This document shows, one piece after another, positions 56,084-64,000 of a stretch of DNA of 64,000 nucleotides (its first letter is position 1; the number at the start of each line of letters is the position of its first letter). Under the pieces are notes generated by a model that worked only from the letters and a program-made list of their open reading frames with translations, did not search any database and had not been told where the DNA came from. Source of the DNA: Nissolia schottii (taxonomy: Eukaryota; Streptophyta; Magnoliopsida; Fabales; Fabaceae); contig QANU01020341.1 in the NCBI GenBank assembly GCA_003254905.1, positions 46,510 to 110,509 of the forward strand, given 5' to 3'. A program made the position numbers and the translations under genes.

Positions 56084-58048
56084 ATGGCGTTCCTGAATAA
56101 ACTTGGAAACCTAGTGAAGCACTCTGCTGTGAAGAACATGAATAAAGATTTGTCCATGTCGAGTCCTTCAATTTTCCAGGCAATAAGATCCATGTCATCT
56201 GCAAAGCTTTTTGTCGGAGGTACATTAGTTTGTTGTACTCAAAGTATTGTGCATGGAATGTAGCAATAAAATCTAAAATTTTAATTGCATTGCAGGTATT
56301 TCATATAGCACAGATGAGATGAGTCTACGGGAATCTTTTGCACGCTATGGAGAAGTAATTGATGGTATTTTTTCTGTTTGACTAGCACAATCTGCTTTTT
56401 TTTTCCTTCATTATTTTAGGTAGAGGCTAGAGGGTACATCAAGGTTCAAATTAAAAGAGAAGTTTTCCACTTGTAAATTTGTGTGCTAAATTTAACATGG
56501 TGTGCAATGTTGTAGTGCTCATTATTGATATAATGTGATACAGAGCAAACTTTGTCCTTTAGATAAATGAAAGTATTATGTTTAATTTGAAAGTAGATTA
56601 TACTTTTTACTTGTGTACTCTTGTCAATGTCTTCTCTGTGGGTGTACTTTGTTCTTGGTTCTCTCTTTTGTTAAAATTAGTTTACAAATGTAGTTGTTAG
56701 CATGATAAAGTGTTTTATTTTCACTAACTGTAATGTGTGACACCTGGCAATGAACAATCAAATGTTTATATAGTATAATGAAAATAGTAGCTGTTTGGCA
56801 AGCATACACATTCTGTAATATGGTGCTTATTGATTTCTGCACTGAGACTGTTTGTTCTTAATATTCTTTCAGCAAGGGTTATTATGGATCGTGACACTGG
56901 CAGGTCCAGAGGTTTTGCCTTCATAACTTTTGCAACAAGTGAGGATGCATCGTCTGCTATTCAGGCCTTGGATGGCCAGGTATTATAATTTTTTCATGAT
57001 GATTTATCTTGCCGAACTTTGAAAAATACCTGACACTGGTTCACATGGTAAACATGACTTTAAAGTTTCAATCATGAAGAAATTATAAGGGTGTCTTCTT
57101 ATATGATTTGCTCTGTGACACCCTTACAATTTCTTCGCGTAGTATGCGCTTGCTGTTATTCGCCTGAGGTAGGGCTGACTTGCTAAAATTATCGATGATA
57201 AGTTCTCTAGCATATGCAAATGGCTGTTCAGATATCAATCTTCAAGATCACAAAATGCATTTATGCAGTAATTGTTGAGTTTTCTTGAAGTTGAGCGTAA
57301 ATAACTTATGTTCAGATTGCCTTCTACTAAATAATCTTTACTGCATTTTATTTATAGTTAGCTACTTAGATTTGAAATAAGAATATTAGAGAAGCCATGC
57401 AAATTTTTATGCAAATTCAAAACCAAGATTTAAAATTTAAAGATATAAGTAATAGAGTCAGTCAAATATTTTACCAATTGAACTTTAATCTTGTCACTTC
57501 AAACAAAGATGGAATTTGGAAACAATTCCCAATTTTTACAGTTTGAATTTTAGCATCAATTAATAGTCACTGTTAGTTTTAGCAAGACTAAGCTGTATAA
57601 TTTTTGCTAAATTTTAAAGGCTGGCTATATTTCTTGTAGCATCTTAAGTTGTTTTGCCTCGCAGGAACTTCACGGTCGGAGGATACGGGTGAACTATGCT
57701 ACAGAAAGATCACGTCCAGGGTTTGGTGGTGGCGGCGGCTACGGTGGAGGCGGCTATGGTGGTGGTGGCTATGGTGGAGGCGGCTATGGTGGTAATGATA
57801 CTGGGGGTGGAAGTTACGGGAGCAGCGGGTATGGTGCACCGAGCAGCTATGGCGGTGGCAGTGCTGAGACTAGTTATGCCAGTGGTGCTGATGCTGGTGG
57901 AGATCTTGGCTCTCCTAGTGGTGAACTTGGCGGCAATCCTGGTTCAGGATATGGTGGTCAGTTTGGTGGCGAACCCGATGAACCATCCCAAGACAATAGT
58001 CTGAGAGAGAACAAGGACGAACCTGATTACATGCAGCACCGTGGGTGA
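56084..58048 (+). CDS. Glycine-rich RNA-binding protein, mitochondrial type (RBG2/3-like)
   Basis: Four coding exons, 56084-56219, 56296-56364, 56873-56979 and 57665-58048, join in frame to give 231 residues. The acceptor at 56074 shows that a leader intron precedes the ATG; the leader donor may be 55367 or 55446. Residues 1-40 form a basic, Ser-rich presequence-like segment (MAFLNKLGNLVKHSAVKN, then QAIRSMSSA) like that of Arabidopsis GR-RBP3. One RRM follows at about 41-117, with RNP2 LFVGGI at 42-47 and RNP1 RGFAFITF at 81-88, then a Gly-rich tail with GYGGGG repeats, and a less repetitive acidic end. Proteins of this group bind RNA in mitochondria and affect editing and splicing and cold responses. 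The tail is shorter than in the Arabidopsis relative. The frame is intact. Targeting is inferred from the N-terminus. Confidence 0.94.
56980..57664 (+). other. GR-RBP intron between RRM exons, with a hairpin
   Basis: 685-bp GT-AG intron (donor CAG|GTATTA, acceptor TCGCAG|GA). It contains the strong inverted repeat at 57076-57136 described separately. The rest is T-rich and unremarkable. Confidence 0.85.
57076..57136. repeat. 19/20-bp hairpin in the GR-RBP intron
   Basis: GAAGAAATTATAAGGGTGTC (57076-57095) is matched in reverse complement by GACACCCTTACAATTTCTTC (57117-57136) with one mismatch and a 21-base loop. Both arms are in the intron, on the sense strand of the transcript. It could be a tiny inverted-repeat element remnant, or a structured RNA. 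I do not recognise a known miRNA in it. Confidence 0.75.
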
Positions 58049-59968
58049 GATTAGTAAGTAACCTGTGGGATTGAAAAGGATCAAGTGTTCTTCAAATATT
58101 TGTCTACCTTTTTTTTACTTGCATTTTCTTTCTGAACTTGATTGTTTGGCTTGAATTTTTGATAGTTTGCCAGTTCAACGACTGATGTAAAATAAGTTAA
58201 ACTACAACGGGAATGGATTTATTTTTTCTAACGCGTAGAATAATAAACGTATAATGTGCTACTGAATTACTATATCAAGGTTTAGGTGGTTTAGGTGTTG
58301 TATAAGGTGGGATATGGAGATTATGGGATCATGTATGGAAAAAACACTTGGGGGAGGGTTTTGCGTGGTGTGTGGGGAAATATGGGAAACCGGAAAAAAA
58401 AAAAAAAGGAAGCTCATTTGATGCCGAACATCTAGCAGAATTAGGTATCAACAGTAAGGGCGGCCTGTAACATTTTAGAATGCATCTCACACTATTGCAA
58501 TGATTTTGTAGACTTAAGAACATGCACCATATGTACGTTTCACTCTTTTCATTACACATTTGAGAGTCAATTTGGCCGATGTTATTCCGTTGAGAACAAA
58601 ATCGCACCAGGTTTAGAACAAGCATGAAAAACCTCCCATCAAGTTCACTGCTAGCTGAAAGGCTGAAACAATATTAGCATTGTGACTTGATTTCTTTAGT
58701 TTTTTGATTTATTGGTAATGGCATGTCATAACCTATTGTCCAACTCCAATTTATGTAAATGTCAAAGGGCTAGCGTTAGGTGCTTCAGTTTATCACCTCA
58801 GAAACCTGACATCTGACCAAAATTCTTCATCTATAAAACACTAACTTCCTGTTATGCTTTCATCGTTGCTGAGCTCTACTAATGTTCAAATCAACTGAAA
58901 CCCTTACAGCAAATTCTTCGCCAAACACGTTTTGAAATGACAAACGAGAAAGGAAAATCCATTAAATTTGTGGTGGGGCAGATGCCCCATGCTTATATAG
59001 ATTCGTCCTTGTGTTTGGATGTGTAATAGAACAAGTCTCTTATAGTATTCAATTACATAACCCTAAAAATGCTTTTATTTTTATAATAAAAATGGTTAAT
59101 ATCTTATTTAGTCATTGAATTTTACCCTCCTGTCCTAATTGGTCCCTTAATTTCAAAAAATGACAGATTAGTCTCTAATTATCTTAGGTAGTAACATTCA
59201 TAGTATTACCCGGGAACAAATAAAATATTAACCTTAAAAAAATATTTAAACTATCATAATAAAAATATTGAACATGTTCTTATTTTTAAAAAGAATATCA
59301 TTAAATATTTAATTAAATATCTATTAAATTTTTTTAGTGTGCCTAAATTTTATTTTTATATATTTGATTCAATTAAATATCTATTAAAAACCTATTCACT
59401 CGAGCCTCCAAAATAGATATAAATGCATGTTGATTTTCTCTTTTTTTTATAAATTATTGGTTTAATATCTTGTCAAATTAGTTTTATAATAGTTCATAAT
59501 TAACTGTAACAACCATTATTGTTCCAAATAGTTTATCATATAATTTCTCTTCCTAATATAAAGTCTTGTTTTATAAAATATGAACTAACAGCAATGAAAT
59601 AAAAAGTGAACAAAAACAACAAAATATAAAGTTCATAAAAAAAGCAGGGGAAAGGAAAAGAAACATGAAAATGTTATCTGACAAAATGGCATGCAGCAGG
59701 CGCACTCAGCTTTTATAAGAAAATATCAATTGTGAGTAACGAATGTGGGTATTAGTAATACAACTTTTCTGGGAAGTTAACGGCAAAAGCTTCCCATTTT
59801 ACCTTCACACACAGTCTTTAAAATAACTTTTTCAAAAGTAAAAAGTTATGAACCTAATTTCATCCCAACGACCATAAAACAACTTTTGACTACTTCAAAG
59901 TTATAAAAAAAGGAAAAAAAAAAAGAAAAAAAAAAAAGTAGAGCTATCCGAAACAGAGCCTATATGAC
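58049..59968. other. 3' flanks between convergent GR-RBP and RIK-like genes
   Basis: The GR-RBP 3' UTR lies after 58048 and the RIK-like 3' UTR (from the - strand) lies just below 59969. The A-rich block at 59911-59939 is in the latter. The stretch near 59090-59230 carries TTTAGTCATTGAATTTTACC-like phrases seen in the fold-back elements, perhaps a solo arm. No additional gene is supported. Confidence 0.45.
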
Positions 59969-62900
59969 TCACAAAGCCCAGAAAGGCTTTTGAACCCCAA
60001 CAGCACGGGTGGTTGAAGTAAGTGATTCCTCACTAGAATCATCTAGATCATCGTCCTCCTCTCCATATTCCATCAGCTTGACCAATGTATCTGAAATAAA
60101 CATAGGAAGTCACACACAAAAAAAAGTTGGCCAACAAATAAGATATTTTAAAGTAAATTACAGAGTCATACATAGAAGCAAACAACAAAATCCCCATACT
60201 AAGTACATTGAAGAAAAGAAGATATATCAAACAAACATTAAAGTTGCTAACAAGAAAATCAACCCGATATTAAAAAAAAGTTTTAATTCTAACCAGGAAC
60301 TGCATCAGATTTTGTCTTAAGTAAAATCTTGCTCTGGTCATGTACTTTAACTTCAGGTGGAGCACAAAATTTAGGTGGAGGAGGTGGTGGGGGCATTGTT
60401 TTTGGTGGAGGTGGAGGCATTCCATTGGATGATGGATGGATCAACTTCTTAGGAGCTGGCATAGTTGATATATTCCTCACAACCGGATCATCAGATTGTT
60501 CATTAAGTAATCCCTGCAATTGAGTTAGAGTAGAAGAAAACAAAAATCCAAACACAAATTCTGGATCAGATGTTATACTAATTGTTCCAACACACCAAAC
60601 AAGAAGTCAACTAAGACTCTGAACTGCATAGTAGCAAAAGAAGACCGAAAACAAGGTAAAACAAAATAAGGTAGGAAAAAGAGGGAGTGACTTGTAATCA
60701 GTGCATATCATTCTAACATGATCTAATGTCACACATACGATAACAGCCAGAAAAGTACAAAAAGTTAGTACACTGCTAATTGCGCAAATCTGCTGTCGTA
60801 AGTAACCCATGTTCCAGTCATTGGCAAGGGAACTGCACATCTGCAGCTCAACTTTTCCCCATAAAATGGCTTGAGCACCGAGACCAAAAAGTAGCATGGA
60901 TGTGCAAAAATCTAGATAAACTAGTCTAGACACAAAACTAAGTTTCTTGATGAGTGATGAGTTTACTGGTATGGCAGCAGACTAAACAAATTGTTGGGGA
61001 TTGATAGGTTTATTTGTAGAAATAAAAATAGTTTTTTGTATGAATCATCTTAAGGGGTAGGATAAGTCTACTAGGATTTTATGGATGCGCAAAAACGTTT
61101 GCATCTTTTGCTGTATCGGTCAAAGAGAAAATGCAAGAAAATTATGTGACATGGTTTCTTATCACCAACTTGAGGATAAAGTAAACAAAATATTTTTCAA
61201 AAGCTTGGATGCTTAAGGGTGCCTGCTCAATAGGTGATAACCATTGAATTTAAAAAGACATTTATCATTTTGATGTACTTCACTCGCATACTTCTATTTT
61301 TCTTCCCTTTCCTACTACCTTTGGAATTAGGATGACATCTCATTTGCCACTTATATTTTCTCCTCACCTCAAATTGTCTTTTTAACTATAAGAGAGAGCA
61401 TCAATTTGGTCCTGATAAACCCTTTCATTAGGAAGCAATTATACCATGAAGGAAAAAAAAAAAAAAACTTTGACTGGCAAGGGAAAAAGCACCAAAGCTA
61501 TTCCTCCAAAATTGATAACCCTGTCAAACATACAAACCAACGGCCCAACAGACAGGTCCAGGGTCACCCTATTAGCTTCAAAGGTCAGAGAAAATACCTG
61601 GAATATTAAGCATTAACAGTCAGGCACGATAATATGTGAGAAAAACAGCGTTAGAGATTAAGAGCATTTGAGAAAATATTGTTTTTTACATTTTTTTATA
61701 CAGAAAGAAAGAAAATTTATGAGGGTAAGGTATCCACAATGATAAATCTATTCATAAAGAAAATATGAAGATAATTGGGATAACAGTCAAAGGGTAAATT
61801 AATTCTGTCCTGGGAAAAAAAGATGAATTCTAATAAAACCAGCTAAATTGGAGTCCGCTAGGCACTCAAACCCGTTTCTGAATCATTTGAAATTCAATAT
61901 TATTCCAGTTATTGAATAACAGTCTTAAAAATTTTGCTTCCTTTCATTTTGAAAACAATTTTACCTTATTTTTCAATGACATGGTATGAATACAATCTTT
62001 TATCAAATGAACAACAATCATTCCTGTCATACATTATCTTAATCATTTAAGGGAAAACCATTATCAGGAGTTGGGGTCAACTTAGGGTTTTGAAAGAAAG
62101 GACAATTTTTTGGGTGGGTTGTCCTGTTTGCAATAATATATTCTAGAAAAAGTGAAAGTCAAATTGGGGGAGACTAGAAAAACTATAGAGGAAACTATTA
62201 GAAAAGATTTAAAGGTTAATGGTCTGCATGACAACATGGTCCTTGATAAGGCACTATGGCGTCGCTTGATTCATGTAGCCAACCCCACTTACCAGGAAAA
62301 GGCTCAGTTGTTATTGTAGAAGTGAAATTCAAGATTCTTCAAAACTTTCTTAATATAGAATGAAAGGTTTTTTTTTTTCTTTGCTTCATTATGGTGCTAC
62401 TCATTTAGAGGCCATCATTCACAGGTAGAATTATATGTGACTTCCCAGAAACGAAAAAATTTATGCATTTGCAAGCTTACAAAAGCTAGAATAGAATAAA
62501 TGGGATTTAACGGTGTTTCCTTGGATACATGCAATGTTGTATTCTAAAGAATTAAGCAATGGAAGTGCAATGACCTGATTGAGTTTCGATGCGCCCTTCA
62601 AACCAACTGGTAATTCTTGAAACTTCCGCCTCTGAGGTGGCCGTTTCTCCTTTTCAAGTTCAGAGCTTGTGGTTGACTTAGATTCTCCATTTGATGCTGA
62701 TGTTGATGGAGCTACCGTAGAAGCTACAGGAGGCGAGTGTCTCAGTGCAAGGGCAACTTGTTGCAAAGGGGTAGCTTGAGGATATATTCCGCCATATCCA
62801 ATATAGCTAGTGCCGCCTGCTACTAAAGGGGGAGTACAACCAATCATGTTCGCTTGAGGCCCAGAGCTCAAATATCCTGCAGATTGTGTTGTAGCCCCTG

Positions 62901-63238
62901 GAGTATGGGCAGTGGTGAGACCAGGCACTCCAACCAAGGAAGGTGGAGGAACTGGTGTAGAGACCGCAGTTGATGACATTGAACTAGTGGTTAGGCCTGT
63001 AGTTGCCTCTAGCCCAATCCCAGAACTCTGAACCCCAGCCAACAACTGCTGTGGGGGTGGAACAGCGCTGTAAACTTCTTGTGCGGTTGAAGCGCTATAT
63101 ACCTGCTGGGTAGGTGGGACAGCACCATATACCTGCTGCAGAGGTGGAACAGCACCATATACCTGCTGGGGAGGTGGAACGGCACTATATACCTGCTGTG
63201 GATGTGGAACAGCACTATAAACCTTACATGATGAAACC
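59969..63238 (-). CDS. RIK-like protein (RS2-interacting KH protein), 3' part
   Basis: Three exons on the - strand, 63238-62575, 60513-60294 and 60090-59969, join in frame for 334 residues to the stop at 59971-59969; the 5' part, including the KH domain, lies beyond the right edge. RIK is a KH-domain RNA-binding protein known from maize and Arabidopsis to interact with ROUGH SHEATH2/AS1, a repressor of KNOX genes, in the nucleus. The visible part starts with VSSCK, then six VYxAVPPPQQ-type repeats, a Ser/Thr/Pro-rich region, EKRPPQRRKFQELPVGLKG, a Pro-rich stretch MPPPPPKTMPPPPPPPKF, and an acidic end DTLVKLMEYGEEDDDLDD finishing in QKPFWAL. The PPQRRKFQELP block and DTLVKLMEYG end are those I remember from RIK proteins. 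The exon starting at 63238 completes an Arg codon begun upstream. A 2.06-kb intron holds a LINE remnant. Confidence 0.75.
60514..62574 (-). other. RIK-like intron (2.06 kb) holding a LINE remnant
   Basis: On the - strand the donor is AATCAG|GTCATT at 62575/62574 and the acceptor TTGCAG|GG at 60514/60513. It interrupts between complete codons. It contains the + strand LINE-like piece at 62143-62319. Confidence 0.7.
62143..62319 (+). mobile_element. 3' end of a LINE-like ORF2, remnant
   Basis: Translation in one frame reads TIEETIRKDLKVNGLHDNM then LDKALWRRLIHVANPT and stops soon after. Many plant non-LTR retrotransposon polyproteins finish with a D-x-x-x-WRRxIHVADPT block, so this looks like the last 60 codons of such an ORF2, inserted antisense to the RIK-like gene in an intron. 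No reverse transcriptase domain is present upstream, so it is 5'-truncated, as is usual for LINE copies. Family identification is from memory of the motif. Confidence 0.5.
63046..63222 (-). repeat. Decapeptide coding repeat, six copies
   Basis: Inside the RIK-like exon, 30-bp units on the - strand encode VYSAVPHPQQ, VYSAVPPPQQ, VYGAVPPLQQ, VYGAVPPTQQ, a 27-bp degenerate unit VYSASTAQE and VYSAVPPPQQ. The units stay in frame, so copy-number change would not disturb the reading frame. Confidence 0.85.
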
Positions 63239-64000
63239 CTATGACAGTTAAAGGGTAAGTTATTTACAAATCCAACTTAAAGTAAATTAAGCAAGGTAAC
63301 AACATTGAAATATAGAAAAATAACACAAAGTCTAAAGTATTGAAATGGCAGAAGGAAGGGGAAGTTTTCTCAACTACCAAATAGATTTAGCAGACCTATA
63401 GCTTCCCACCCACACACTTCCAGTTCCTTCTCAAACTCAGCCTCAGTTACAGAGAAAACTAAAATTCAACACAAACAAGAAGTTCTAGAATCTAGACTTA
63501 ATATTTTAATCAACCAATGTAGTCAAGAGTTCAAATTCCAAGTTAAAGGACTCCTATGAAAGTACTGAAATTGTCAACTAAAATAACAAATACTAATAGC
63601 AGGAAAATATAAATTGAGTGTGTCAATGAGACCCAGAGCAGGACAACATATATTCATGAAATTAATTTATGTGGCCCCTCATGAGTTTCTGTCATGGAAG
63701 TGAGTGGAGGGCAGAAGCTGTTAGGCATCAGCCTGAAAGCCACAACTCTAGGGCATACAATGCTAACCTTCATTGTAAGGACTTACATGAAACCCAGGGC
63801 ATTCATTTTATACTTCTGTCTCATCCCAACGCACCTCAATCTCGGCAAATTACCCTTAATCTGATTTTAGCTTTTTAGTTTCTCCAAGAAAACTAGTACC
63901 TTAATGCAGTTACAGAGGTAGGGCCTCTCACTGGGCACCAGGAGCATGGCCAAGTACCTGAGCCTTTGACGTCATGGTCCAACTTAAAATGGGATATCAA
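63239..64000. other. RIK-like intron or upstream sequence up to the window edge
   Basis: An acceptor-like CATAG at 63243-63239 (- strand) precedes the 63238 exon. The remaining 760 bp contains no exon I can assign on the - strand. A + strand frame at 63669-63878 is open but unrecognised. The GC-richer end (63900-64000) is not identified. Confidence 0.4.

Noticed and set aside
57696-58004. Val/Ala/Met-rich frame overlapping the last GR-RBP exon
   Set aside because: It is the shifted reading of the GGN-GGN glycine repeat; the RRM-joined frame is clearly the real one.

Overview
This window looks like nuclear DNA from a flowering plant, most likely a papilionoid legume such as soybean (Glycine). 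The evidence is spliced genes with GT-AG introns, very AT-rich intergenic DNA with many TA and TTA microsatellites, small fold-back elements, and plant-only protein families. The 665-residue glucanase also closely resembles, from memory, the soybean glucan-elicitor-binding protein. The species call is an inference; no search was run.

Six protein genes are supported. From left to right: (1) an AFP/NINJA-family co-repressor adaptor, two exons, + strand, 9214-12152, behind a cluster of four CACGTG elements and two upstream ORFs. (2) An intronless GH81 endo-beta-1,3-glucanase, + strand, 20967-22964. (3) A serine carboxypeptidase-like gene, + strand, seven readable exons from 33167 to 38538; its last exon, which should carry the catalytic His, is not in the readable sequence and an assembly gap lies at 39385-39871. 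(4) An EXO70 exocyst subunit, + strand, single coding exon 47876-49894 with a 5' UTR intron. (5) A mitochondrial-type glycine-rich RNA-binding protein, + strand, four coding exons 56084-58048. (6) The 3' part of a RIK-like KH protein gene, - strand, from 63238 down to 59969, whose 5' part lies beyond the right edge.

The rest is intergenic: 1-8.25 kb, 12.2-20.8 kb, 23-32.8 kb, 39-47 kb and 50-55 kb. It holds at least six fold-back elements (8.25, 12.6, 30.2, 31.8, 44.2 and 50.2 kb), a 121-bp minisatellite at 41.3-41.9 kb, long microsatellites and a LINE-like ORF2 3' remnant inside a RIK intron. The genes are independent transcription units, not an operon or cluster. Loose themes are ABA signalling (AFP), wall glucan hydrolysis or defence (GH81), vacuolar or secretory proteolysis or acyl transfer (SCPL), exocytosis (EXO70) and RNA metabolism (RBP, RIK).

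I did not find a convincing new biological system. The items most worth a second look are the AFP promoter and uORF arrangement, the missing SCPL 3' exon, a 19/20-bp hairpin in an intron of the RNA-binding protein gene, the decapeptide repeat of the RIK-like protein, the fold-back elements close to genes, and the 121-bp minisatellite.
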